From: Trametes villosa
Lineage: Eukaryota; Basidiomycota; Agaricomycetes; Polyporales; Polyporaceae
Assembly (NCBI GenBank): GCA_002964805.2
Contig: PUDQ02000056.1
Coordinates: 248,001-312,000, forward strand
Direction of reading: 5' to 3'
Length of the DNA stretch: 64,000 bases
Shown here: one piece after another, positions 34,656 through 46,214 of the stretch
Layout: each line of letters starts with the position of its first letter
Position numbering within the stretch: position 1 is the first letter of the stretch
Made by a program: the position numbers and the translations under genes
Notes under the pieces: generated by a model
Told to the model about the DNA's origin: nothing
Seen by the model: the letters and a program-made list of their open reading frames with translations, nothing else
Database searches by the model: none

Positions 34656-36440
34656 GTTGGCCTGCGAGGTTATATGGGGCCTGCCAGTGCGCGACCCGCG
34701 CCGGTGCTGGGGGTGCCATGGGACGGAGAAGCAGGCGCGGTATTGAGAGTATCAGGGATACGAGCGTCGCCGCTGACGGGCACGCTTCTATCTGTCCGGA
34801 TGGGCATCTCGGATCTAGGGCCACGCCGCTGGCCACCCAATGTCCGTCACCTGGCTGTGGAGCAGGGCCTTCCTCCTCGCCTTCGCGCGTTCTTCGAGTT
34901 CAGGATTCTCTCGGGTATGCTACGGAACACGCTGAGGGGAGATGTCGGATCCTGGGGCGACATACTGTAGTGGAGTGAGATATACGGTTCTGAGGTAAGA
35001 GAAGCACTCACCGCCACGTCAGGCTGCGTTGCTGCGTGCGCCTCGAGGGTGGTATCGAGGAATAGGTAATGGATACTGCGCGAACATCAGGAACGGAGAT
35101 ATCAACCCATCCCGTCCGGCCCGCCACTGTTACGTGCAGGTATGGCTCGGATGGCATACATCCACGCCACATAGCGTCGTAGACGTCGACAGAAGGTAGT
35201 TTCAGAAGCCGCTGCATGCATCCGTGGGAGCGATACCGAGCTATTCCGAGCCGGAAACCTTAGGCTTGACCGTGACGACTCACTTGACTACATAAGGACT
35301 TGCTGTCAGACCGTCGCATAGAACTGCCGTAGCATAGTACTCTTTATTTCTCTAAAAGGTGTGTGAGGACGGTGCATGGGTCGTATGACTAGATACTCAA
35401 TGAGTGTAGGAAGTCAAGAAGGCAAACATTAATTATGGTCGTCGCTAGCGCTGCTTGGATTTGTGAACATTGGTTTTTGTGGCGGTGCTAGCAGCACTCA
35501 CTCACTCAAGCTCTTCCTCATCCGAATCGCAACCTCCAACGTCCGGCATGCAACTCTGTGGGCAAGATGATCGTACTGTGACCTGCTGATGGTCTTGGGC
35601 AGCGCCGCGCGACCTCATGGATGAGACCCATATCCTGAGAATTCTCGTTGCAGTCCGGAGGATTACGTCGAGGATATCCACCCACCAATCGGGATGCTCG
35701 GCCCACTGGCTGGGACTCTCACACTCTTCCTCGCCGACGGCCTTCTCCTACGCTAGTCTCCCACTCGGGTTCTTCCCGCTTTGTCGCTCGCGCTGTATCG
35801 TGCTCATGGCCTAAAAGATCATGCGATGCTGACGCGCCGCCTTCTTTGTCGACAGACGAAGTCCCGGTCTGAACCACGCACGGACTGCTACTACCGGCTC
35901 CAAGACGCCCTCTTCAAGTTGTTCACCCACAAGCCTACTTCGATGTCTGCCTGAAATACGCGCAAGTGTTCCTCTTTCATTCCGGTGAATCACGGGTCCG
36001 CTGTACGCTGTGCGCCCATGCAGCGAATACTGTTCCAACGCAGGTCTCGATCAAAGAAGGTGCGCTTCTTCATCTCGTCGGATGCTGTACACGTAGGGCA
36101 CCGCCCAATGCTCGTGCATGCAGTTTACAGATCACGATAGCCATCTGTATATCCTTCGAGGAAGACGTAAATGTGCGCTGAAACTCCTCGTTTCCGGCGA
36201 AGTCTATGTCGTTCTGGGGTCCGTACAAATACAGGTCGTGCCCTCGGCGGTGTTCATACACAGAAATACAGATGCTAACACAAGCACGAGCATGGCGGGA
36301 CGCGCGTGGAGTCGGCTCGAATCGCAGTCAATCAAATTCCCGACCACGGATCCGACGCCATCGAAGCCTCTCCCATTGCCTCGACATCTCGCAGCGCCCG
36401 CCCAACCAGTGCTCCTCCGACGCGGCTCCTCGACAACCCG
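34656..36440. other. Interval between tandem 7-TM genes
   Basis: 1.8 kb without a recognisable gene. A short minus frame at 35008-35217 and several plus frames near 35600-36330 lack motifs. Confidence 0.4.
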
Positions 36441-37926
36441 TCAGCACATTTCCATCGAGTCCACGCTCGCGTGCCGGAGCTCAGGCGTCATCCGCAGCGC
36501 GTAGTCCGTCTCCTGCTCGATCGTGCGCGTCACGTTGAGCGTGATCGCGCGGGGCGGGTACGCGAGCGCGGGCTTGCGCATCGACGGCCGCCGCCCGTGC
36601 GCGAACCCAGTCGCGCCGGCGTGGAGGCCGGTGATCTGCGACCAGTGGAAGCCGAGGCCGACGCGCACGACGATGAGCATGAAGGAGATGCCGGTCGCGG
36701 CGGGGATGCAGTGGAACGCGAACTGCTCGAGGAGCGAGTTCGCGGAGAAGGAGACGACGAAGAAGAGCGTCCAGAACCTGCCCGGCGGTCAGTCCTATCG
36801 CCATAGACATGGGGAAGGGGAGCGTACGTGTAGAAGGCAGCGCTCTCGATGAAGATTACTAGCCCTTCCTGTGGGGCACGATTAGAAGAGGAGAATATGT
36901 GCACCGTCGCGCGACGTACGGAGACGGTGAGCCCCACTCCACCAAACGTGTGACTGTGCTTCATCGCACGGTTACTCGACCATATACGATACGCAATCAT
37001 TCCTGCAGCGAGGGGAAAGTGTCAGCGCGAGAAGCCGTCGAGGAAGCGGAAGGTGCATGCCTGTTCCGTAGAGATTCGTGCTGCAGCCACGATCGTGAGA
37101 ACATGCAGGCGTACAGGCAGAACACGCATACGCACGCAAGAGTGAGCGCGGACGTCGGGATGACACGATGCCGCGCATCGGACATGAAGATGCTCTCCTC
37201 AGGCGCGTAAGAAGCGAATAGCTGAACCATGCTGATGCCCAGCGCTGCGTTGCTGGTCAATATAGACATCGTCACTATAGCGGACGTCGTCCGAGAAGCA
37301 CTCACCGGCGTAAGTCAATGTGCAAGCCATCGGGAAGACGATGAATTGCCAGCGCCGGTCCCAGACGGTCCAGATGCGGTAAGTCTATCCGTTAGGGTAG
37401 AGTCACGTCAACAGCCGCAGTGTCGGACGAGGCGATGGAGGCACGCACCAAGATTATGTCGCCCACGATGACGGTGGTGACTACGAAGGCAGTCCCTATC
37501 ACCTGCGACGGTGCCTCAACCGTCAGGTAGTAATCCATTGGTGCCTGTCCCCCCTGGTAGTACAAGAAGGCGTCGAACGATCTCCGGACGGTAATGAGCC
37601 AATGCTACGCATACAGCGATATATTTAGCCTCGAACGATCAATGAAATACCACTGTAGAGCTCACCGAGGTCACCGTCGCGAGCAAGAGCATAGTCGCAA
37701 CGAAGAGGGGCGACGTCCATATTCTGTCGGAGGTGAAGGAGCGCCCACTGAATGTGCTAGAGCGATTCGTATGGCGGCCGACCAGGACCGCGAGGGAGGT
37801 CATGGCGAGGACGAAGAACATGCCGTAGAGCAAGCTCTCGATGCACACCAGCGCCAGGTTGACGCCAACCGCGGGCATCGGGGAACGAGGCATGAGCCTG
37901 CTCAGCCCACTGACGATCGAAGACAT
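36441..37926 (-). CDS. 7-TM membrane protein, tandem paralogue B
   Basis: Eight exons (37666-37926, 37449-37604, 37306-37384, 37136-37244, 37061-37080, 36920-37002, 36828-36868, 36441-36777) give 361 aa. Five internal exons have exactly the same length as in paralogue A (156, 79, 109, 20 and 41 bases), and the sequences align along their length: ESLLYGMFFVLAMTSLAVLV, VTTVIVGDIIL, YRIWTVWDRRW, EGLVIFIESAAFYT, HCIPAATGISFMLIVVRVG. The intron after the 20-base exon starts with GC rather than GT (37003-37060, GCATGC...CTGCAG), where paralogue A has GT. Probable membrane receptor- or transporter-like protein; function unknown. The C-terminal tail is Arg-rich and diverged. Confidence 0.86.
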
Positions 37927-39742
37927 GACGGAACGAATTTTCGACCCTGCGGACGCCGGCGCACCAAAAGCCCAGGACTGGAGGATCCGAGGGGTATCAG
38001 GATGCAGGCCCCGCGCGGCTGCCCGACAAGCTTTTATCTGTCTGTGGCGGACATGGTGGGGCTGTCGTCCGGAGTGCTGGCGCGCGACCGGGCTATCGAG
38101 GGCGATACCGCATCCTCGTCCTCGAAATCCGCACACGCTGCATGCGTAGCGGGCTTCTCGGATACCGAGGACGGCCTGCGGAGGGTGCCACAGCGCGGGT
38201 GAGAAACACGCGAGGGATCACCTCCGTCGGATAAGGTGTACTCACAAGTCAGGAAGAGACTGCTGCTGCGCGCGGGCGTGCTAGAGAGGCATTGGTAGCC
38301 GTGGCAATGGGTTTACCGACAGCACCATCGTCGTGGGAGCATACAGGCAGGAATAGCGACAAGCGCTGAGCCAATGTAGCCACTCATATATCGGCCCTAG
38401 TAAGTAGCTGGCGTAGGATAACGGGAACCAATCACGGTCTTCCATGGAAGTCCTCGAGGGTAGCGGTCGTGGGGGGACGCCAGCAGGATGCCCGGGGAAG
38501 TGACCTAACGGACAACGCTTCGGACCCGCTACGACTCGGATGCCGGCAGTTACTTCGAGTCGTGCTAGGATCGGAAACGCTTCGTGTATCGGTTGCTTGA
38601 GCCTTGGGCCGGAGACAATGTGGTCGAGACTTCATCCTTACTGAGCGAAGAGGAAGGATCTCAGTTGACGGTGATAGAATGGGAGGTCTGAAATACCATT
38701 TGAAGTACGTGGCCCGCCTCACGCATCAATGAGGCCTAGGAGCAACTAACGTCGTCAGGAGGGAAGAGAGGTATTGGGTGGTTCCTGTATGCCAGCGACT
38801 GTCAATAAATCTCTGCACATGCCCGCAGCAGCACTTACTACTCTCCTCAGGCCTCACTATGCGCCGCCCTCTCCGCTCAGTGGCTGGTACGCGCACCTCC
38901 AAGTTGTCGCACACCTCTTCCTCGTCTCCGGCTCGAGTGCACTCCTCCGTGAATCCTGGGAAGGGGATCCTCGTCCGAAGTCGCCAATCCGTGTACTGGG
39001 TCTCACGGGCACCCGCCAGCCTTGCTTACAGGCCACTGCGGACGCGTTCCCTCAATCCGGTATGCACCAGCTGAATAGCTTCTGCGCCTCCGCACCAACA
39101 TCGTCCGCGCTCTATGAATACCGACCTCCACCGGCTTTGCCACGCTGCCTGCTGCGCTGGAGCGTGTGCGCTATAAGCGCAATCTGTTATGAGCCTGGAG
39201 CGCTATGGCTGCTTGGAACAATCGTCCCGTTTCCCGCGACTAATGCTTGGTAGCTGGGTAAGCTTCCGTGTGTATAGAAATCACTGCCACTCACTAGCGT
39301 CGCAAACGATATACAAGCGGCATATTGTGCCAGAGCGTACCAGTTTTAATACATGTCTTGAATGTGAACGCATCCATGTTCCGTCAGATCGCCCGTAATC
39401 AGGACCTATGTTGCTTGACACTGAGGAGCAATGTGCGCGCATTGCCTCTAGTGCGGCCCGGTCTTAATGCTCGTGGGATGAGAGCGAGTTACGATGACAA
39501 CCGCCCCACGACCGTCGCACTCCCGAAAAGCATGGCATCTTACCACGGTGGGGTGGTGGTATGACCTCACTCGAGAGCTCTGCGATATTGGGAGTGGATG
39601 GCTGCCCGACATCCCCGACACGCGACACCCTGTAATGATCGCAGAATGTAAGCATATATTTCATACATTGTCGTGCTCTGCCATGTCCGGAGCCATACAC
39701 CCAAGTATACAATTGCAAGTGAACATCACCTTCCACCACCCC
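37927..39742. other. Intergenic, no gene recognised
   Basis: 1.8 kb between the 7-TM gene and the 3' end of the NucA/NucB gene. Frames such as plus 38774-39253 have no motif. No repeat or tRNA recognised. Confidence 0.4.
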
Positions 39743-42700
39743 TTACGACGTAGCCCAGCTGACGAAGCCCGGCTGGAGGCTACCGTACAGCCCGCCTCCC
39801 TGCAGACACGAGTACACGTTCCCGATGTCGTTCCCGCACACGAGCGCGAAGAGCTCGGGGGTGGTGAAGTACGCGTAGCACGTCTGCTTCACCCCGTTCC
39901 AGTACGCGCCGAGCTCCATCGTCGAGCAGTCGACCTGGAAGTCCGGCTGGAGGTCGCTGGTGTCCTGCCAGCTGTACACAGCGTTGCACCCGGGCAAGGC
40001 CGTGAGCGCGACGTCGTTCGGGAGCGTGAGCCCAAAGTACGCGTCCGAGCCGACGTCGACGAGCGTCGCGGGCGCCTTCCCGTTCTCGTTCACGAAGTAG
40101 CTGTCGCCGATCTTCAGGAAGCCTTGCGAGCCTGCGCCGAAGCAGGCGGCGGCGGGCGCACCGGGGGGCGGGCCCGAGTTCAGGTTTGGGTCCTTGCTGG
40201 GGTCGACAGACTGAACGGCCACGGTCGAGGGATCGATGACGTTGGCTTCGGCCGCAACGGCGCTTGTGACCGCGGATGCCGCAGAGCTGACCTGTAGCGA
40301 GAGGATATATGAGTGGGTGGTGCTGTGGAGACGCGAACCAGATTCGCTCACTTGGCTGATGATCTGGCTGAGCCAGTCGGGGAGCGTCCCGAGAGAGCTG
40401 ATCTGATTCACGGCGCTTTGAGCGGCTTGGATCGCAGCCTGAGAGGAGGCGATTGCGGCCGCGAGTGCCGCAGATTCTTCAGCGGAGGACTGAAAATGGA
40501 GTAAGCGAAGCGCTAAGAGCAAGGGCAGAATTGCGACGTACCAGAGCAGCAGCCACAGGGCCCAGGGCATTGGCGGCAGCCACAGCGGCAGCAGCAGCCG
40601 CGGCCTGGTCAGCGCTAGGGTTCGAGGCGGAGGCCAGGGCTGCAGCCGCTGCTTCTGCTGCAGCCTGTGCAGAGGATGAACTCGCTGCAGCAACGGCGGC
40701 GGCGTCTGCAGAGGATGTAGGCAAAGGCGCGGCGGTGGTGGGCGAAGGGCACGCGGACGCCTGGCGCCGCTGGACCTTGGAGACGCCAGTGGCAGCTTTG
40801 GAGGAAGTCGGAGAAGGTGTCTCGCCATCGGCCGCCGGGAAGGCAGAGTCGGCCGCAACCAGGATGGCGTCCTCGGAGGTATCTGAGTCCAAGTCAGAAT
40901 CCGAGTCCGAGTCGCATGGGCTGCAGTCGAACTCTTGCACGATCCTCTTGACGGTAAGAGCAGTCGCTGTCGCGGCATAGGGCGTATCGGTGGTGAACGT
41001 GGGCGCAAGGACGTCCAAGGCGTGTCTGTTGGTCACCCAGCGGAACGTCTCGGGCTTCGCGAAAAACTGCGACCCGGCGTCGAGGCTCCCAATCGCCGTA
41101 GCATCCGCGCCTGCGGGCACGGCATCCACGAGCTTGAGCAAGTAGGAGTGGCACTGTGTCCCCTTGCTCCATGTGCTCTTCCCGTTGCCTTTCTGGCTCC
41201 GGAGGTGGGTGATGGACGACTGGAGCGTCCCCTGGAGGTCTTGCTCGCGGGAGGGGACGCCCATCACGACAGCGTTGTTCTCCCCGCCTTCAAGAGTGGA
41301 GCTGAAGGGGAATTCGTCGCACGACACCTGAAGCATGCCGTTATGAACAATTGCACTAATCTGCAAAGGAAAACACAACGCACCTTCCAAAGATAGGGGT
41401 CGTGCTGGAGCGGGTCGCAACTCCCGGCTGCCTGCAGCTCCGCTCTCACTTCGTCGCCGCACACCCCAGTACGCCTGCTGCCCTTGTCGAAGGGGTCGTA
41501 GGTGAGTTGCATCTGGTCGGTCGTCGAGTCCCAGTCGGGGTGCGAGCGAATGTTCTCGCAGATGTTGGGCAAGTAGTTGCAGAAGTACGTGAGCGTCGGC
41601 AGTACCGTCGGCGTATCAGTCGATGTCTTGCAGGCGTCCGGCGTGATGGCACGCTTCTGAGGGCCCGACGCCGATGTGTTCCTCCCAGAGGTTTCGGCGG
41701 ACCGTGCGAGCCTTGGGGCTGCGCGATATGAGCGACGTAGGAGGGCATTACGGGTGCTGACGTTCCCGGCGGCGGCAGAACCGTTCGAGGGCAGGTTTAC
41801 GAGCTGGCCGTTGACGTAGACGGGAGGAGGGACGTTGGGAGGCTGGTGAGCGGCACGCCCAAACCGGGCAATTCCCTGTGCACTGCCGTTGACGGCCTGA
41901 GCAGAGAAGGCGGAAAGCGTGGGGGCCGGCGAACGTGGCCGAACAACGTTGACGTTGGCGGCGGGGCTGAGGGGTCCCTGGTTGGTGCCAGGGAGCGGCG
42001 GACCGTAGTCCCACCAGCAGTCGCCGGGGTCGTCCATGAGGCACGGCCAGTAGATATTAGGGACGATGTTGTCCATGTTGTCCGGAAGGGAGGCGAACGG
42101 CACCACGTACTCCGGCGTGCCCGGGGTGGTGGCGATCACGGCCGAGGAGAAGTGGAACCAGTCGTTGAAGTTCGTGTACGGGATTGAGCCGTCGGCGCAC
42201 TCGTTCCCTACGCAGAAGCCGGTCCATGTCGCGATACCTTGCCACAGGGTTAACACGTCGTCACCCGAGCTAAACAGCCGGTCAGTCACTACCAACTGGG
42301 GGTAGGCGCGAGGCTGCGTACTCGGGATAAATGTTGGTGCCGGTCCCTTGGATGGTGTTGTAATACCAATCCACGAATGATTCTGCCCGAGATGTTGTCA
42401 GTAATGACTCGTACGCCGTACCCAGGTATTACTCACGCCATGACAACGGGCAGCCGCCCGGCTGGGACGCACAGCTTCCTACCATCGAGGTATAGACCTG
42501 AATGGAAATCCAAACTCGTGAGATGCGAAGATGACACTGCCGCCAGATGACTGACATTTGTATAATCCAAGCTGGCCATATCGGTGGGCTGCCTGCACGT
42601 CCCAGCGCAGCACGCCGCGTCCAAAACTGAGCCCATCTGATCCGGACATCAATACATGGAGGCGGAAAAGCGGAAACCAGACGTACATTTGCGCATGTTG

Positions 42701-42991
42701 CTGCAGCAACGCATACGCTGTCGGACCAGAATGCAGTGGAACCGATCTTCGAGATGTATGTCAGCGTCGAGACCGTTAGGAGCGCATAGCGGTACTGACC
42801 TCGCCCTGCGCGATCTTGGTCACGCACAGACCGACGAGCGAGACGCAGGCGTCGTCGGGGGCGGAGATGCAGGAGCCATTGGTTGTCGCACGAGCCTGAA
42901 TGGTTCTTGGCAAGGGGGCGCGCGAGATGACCGAACCGAAGGCTGCACCGAGGTACGGCGAGAGCAGGAGTGCGGTGCGCAGGGGAAGCAT
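39743..42991 (-). CDS. Secreted protein with NucA/NucB deoxyribonuclease domain
   Basis: Nine exons (42800-42991, 42687-42746, 42556-42636, 42437-42497, 42322-42382, 41384-42269, 40542-41327, 40352-40489, 39743-40291) give 937 aa. The first 24 residues form a signal peptide (MLPLRTALLLSPYLGAAFGS). A cysteine-rich N-terminal half follows. Residues about 440-520 carry the NucA/NucB hallmark: VSCDEFPFSS, then TLEGG, with the invariant Cys-Asp-Glu. Bacterial NucA/NucB are extracellular, metal-dependent DNases, and in fungi the domain also occurs in secreted antagonistic proteins. A Ser/Ala-rich linker (about 570-760) joins a C-terminal domain with paired cysteines. Likely a secreted nuclease for DNA nutrition or competition (inference). 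A TATAAAG box 54 bases upstream supports this start. Confidence 0.86.
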
Positions 42992-44077
42992 CTCGAGCGA
43001 GTGAGTATCGCTCGATGCTGTCCAACCTGGCTTCAAACCACAGGCTTTATAGGAGCTCCAGTACGCCGCTGGCGCTGGACAGGCGGCCTCGAAATAGATG
43101 CTGAGCGGTCGACAGATGCCTCAGGACGCCTCGAATGCCTGAGGGCCGACCGTGTTAGGACCTGGAGCGCAGCCACGGCACACCGTCCGGGTTGGACTTT
43201 CGGGGCAACCCTTCAGGCGATCAGAGGCGGCGACGGGACGGCCCACTTCCCGTCACTTGAGAGAACAATGCATGCGGTGAGGAACGGTGGATGAATCTCG
43301 GCATAGAGCGTCAGTGTATTTCTGGCACCGGTCCAGCAGAGTGCACGCGTACCTGCTCGAGGTTAGTGGCCCGGCATGAAAGTCGCGGTGTAGCCGCGCG
43401 CATCCAGTGGGAAGCCGCGACCCCTTCCAGTCTGGTGAACAAGTTTATGAGCCATGCAAAGGAGGGGTATAGACCGACGCTACTATACCGGCGAAGTCCT
43501 CTGAGCTAGTACTACGCCTACAGTACAATACCCAGAGTTCCGGAGACATGTGTTAGGATTTTCAGGAACCAATGCAGAAAGCGTCCAGACGTTTACGATA
43601 TTACGCGTGGACGGAGCGCGCATCGATCCCGCTCAATAGATTCTACCAACGTTCATAAGCGGAGACGGAGAGGGGACGGTGAACGAGGAATAAGCTGGGG
43701 GACTCACCGGATCACCTGAGGTTTACGGATCACTTAAGGGCGCCGCGAAACTGGGGACTGTGTCCGGAGCTCGAGGTTCCTGTCGCGAAGGACACGGCCG
43801 AGAGTGCCGCGGAAGTCTCGGTCGTCGCTAGACTGTCGACGCTCTCGTCTCTTCTCGTCTGTGAGCCAGTGTGAGGTAAACCGGCACCTGTTTGAGTGTA
43901 AGCATTAGCGTGCACGTAATGAGGCAATCGAAGGCATACACACTGCAGAGAACTGACCGTTTCCCCATAGGAGAAAGGCTTGCCAGTCTTCTCAGTTTTG
44001 ACGCGGTTTCCGCAGACTTTTCATGGCTAGAAAAGGGTGGTTTGATGGCCAAAAAAAGGTGTGAAGCGGCCCCTTCA
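42992..44077. other. Upstream region of the NucA/NucB gene
   Basis: 1.1 kb containing the gene's TATA box; otherwise no gene recognised. Confidence 0.4.
43045..43051 (-). promoter_or_regulatory. TATA box of the NucA/NucB gene
   Basis: TATAAAG on the minus strand, 54 bases before ATG 42991. Its distance puts transcription start near 43015-43020. That would exclude the in-frame ATG at 43036 and so decides the start. Confidence 0.6.
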
Positions 44078-44949
44078 TCACACGGGAAAAGGCATCACAG
44101 TGTTTTCCCAATTGAAAAGACTCCTATTCGTATTCGCTGCGAAAGAGGGCCCCCGTTTTCCACGGCAGACGGCGAGGGTAGGAGGGGGCGAGCGACGAGT
44201 GGCGATGGGGCCGAGGCGAGAGCAGCAGAGGTAGCAGGAGAACAGCTGCCCGTCGAAATGCCGAGCGGCTCCATATATGAAGTCGACTGGTGCTTCGTAT
44301 ACGGCGGCCGGTACAGAGGTGCAAGGGGGTAGGTGGCGTTCTGACTGGAAATCGGAAAGCAGTAGACGGAGCACAGAAGCGGGGTGTTGATAGAGAACGC
44401 GGCCATGCAGCAGGACTTGAAGAGCGACAGGATTCTCGCGGGTGTAGATACGATAGGCGTCCGTTGACCATCGTCCGAGGGCTTGAATGCGGTCGTCCAG
44501 CCAGCCACAAGCGGCGTAGTAAGTGGCTCCTCTAGCGCGGAGGGAATATCCCGCGTACTCGTTCGGAAGCACTTGATGTCACCGCGAGATGAACCGGTGA
44601 CGTGCGGGGATAGCAGACGACTCTGTCAACCAAAGAGCAGGTTGGAAGCGGAAAAGCTTATCGCGGCTGGCCATATATGCGGCGAAGACAGGCACGGGGT
44701 TTCAACCCGGATGGTCGTCGGAGACGAGGATAGTGCTGGAATGGTATGTTCAGTCGGCCTTGTGGGTGGGGAGGATGTACGAGATGTTGTCTTGTAGGAG
44801 CGAGACCGAGGAGGGCCGTATGGTCTTGCGCCAGTCACGGGCGGACAAGCGATCTGCATCGACGAGTTCCCCAAGACGAAGGAGGCGAAGAAACCGCGCA
44901 CTAGAACAGTATGTCCAAGGGGAAAATCTTGACGAAAGTTACTAGACAA
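44078..44949 (-). pseudogene. Decayed tyrosine recombinase of a YR-type mobile element
   Basis: The frame 44078-44572 holds the C-terminal catalytic block of a tyrosine recombinase: YAGYSLRARGATYYAACGW, then IQALGRW and YRIYTREN. These supply the conserved Arg, the GRW segment and the nucleophile Tyr. Upstream, pieces in other frames (44570-44950) read like LPTHKADRTYHSSTIL and CLRRIYG, the linker that precedes this block in fungal recombinases, but with frameshifts and stops. The usual His before the Arg is replaced by Tyr. Such recombinases belong to Crypton DNA transposons or to Ngaro/DIRS retroelements; too little survives to decide. I see it as an inactive relic. Confidence 0.68.
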
Positions 44950-46214
44950 ACTGAGCTTTCCCTAACAGTTTCCGGAGGGTGGAAACAGTATTGTCTATGC
45001 AGTGGCAAAAAGCGGCGTAGAAGGTGAAGCTTGAAGAGCCATGACCAGTAAAGTTCCGCGATCGGTTCTAGAGCTCGTGAGGGGAGTGTGCGCAGGAGCT
45101 ACCGAACGCTGGCTAGCCCTTGCTGGAATGGCGATGTCTGGAAGGAGGGTACGACGTATATAGACGTCGTAACATCGCCATCGGGGCCTGGCAGAGTATG
45201 AGAGCCGCGAGTAAAACTGTAAGGATGAATCGACGCACCGAGGTGTATAGCAAAAATTCTATTACCTACCGTTCAGACGTGCCGATGCAAAACATGACAG
45301 GTCAATCAAGCCTAGCTAGCTTGCAGGTACTTCTCGTTGGTGCGGCGGTGGATGAGCTAGCACCAGCGATAGCCGTTGCAGAGGGAAAGGTGCTCATGCT
45401 CCCGGCACTGGCAGTTGGGCCGGCATAACTAACTTGTAGAAAATTTGGAGCGAAATGGCACGAAACAACATGATGATCATAAGCAATGCGTATGAGTGCT
45501 GTGACAAGTCGATGAACCACCTTGCCTCTGGCGGGCAGCCTCCGTGACGATGGATAGCGGTCGCGTACACGACTGTGCGGCCCGTGCAGGCTGTCCAAGG
45601 CACAGGCGACGATCAGGGAAATTAGGCGTGTGCCTGTGCGATGTCCACGAGCAAAGATCCAGACAAAGGTGCGAGGTAGATACAGACTCCGCGAAATTGA
45701 CAGCGCATGGCAGGACGAGTTCTATCCGCTAGATTGTGCTGGGAGCGAAGGCTATTCTCCGAGCGAAAAAGATGGCCAGAGCGAAGAGTTGGCAGAGCAA
45801 ACGGAGCAGCGTAAATTCCCCAGAAACTGTCAGAAGGCGGCAGAGAGGTCCGAGCGCATTCGCAGGTCGACGCGGGGGATGGTGATGGAGAGAGGGAGAG
45901 GAGGACGGGGCGGAGGAGGCGGAGGTGGCTGAAAGTGGCTGCGTGATTTCGTCGGAGCCCGAATCGGGAAGGTCGCGTGTGGACCAATTGTGGCGTGGTC
46001 GGTAAGGCGGGGCGCGAACCTTCTTTTCCTCGCTCACCAGCGACGAAATCTAACTCGCGGTCAGTCAACTTTGTTTCCAAACTTTGTTCGTATTTTCGCT
46101 GACGTCTGGGCCGTCGTCGTCGTCGTGCTCGATGCTCTCCTCGCCGTCTGGGTCGTCGTCGTCGCTGGCATCAACGATGTTCAGCTCTTATCACGCTCTT
46201 CCGCAGTCCCACCC
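44950..46214. other. Intergenic, upstream of the WOPR gene
   Basis: 1.26 kb. The right end (46110-46190) has a TCGTCG-rich, pyrimidine-biased leader just before the WOPR start. No gene recognised. Confidence 0.4.

Noticed and set aside
41264..42295. Single-frame reading of the NucA/NucB N-terminal part beginning MVVTDRLF
   Set aside because: Those first residues lie in a 52-base intron (42270-42321). Splicing around it joins NIYP to DSGDDVLTLW in frame and keeps the cysteine-rich exons.
42992..43036. Earlier ATG (43036) for the NucA/NucB protein
   Set aside because: It lies too close to the TATA box at 43045-43051 and would bury the signal peptide behind 15 polar residues.
45990..46214. In-frame N-terminal extension of the WOPR protein
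   Set aside because: The extra 75 residues are a repetitive valine-rich stretch from a TCGTCG leader, unlike any WOPR protein. The ATG at 46215 sits at the usual distance from the domain.
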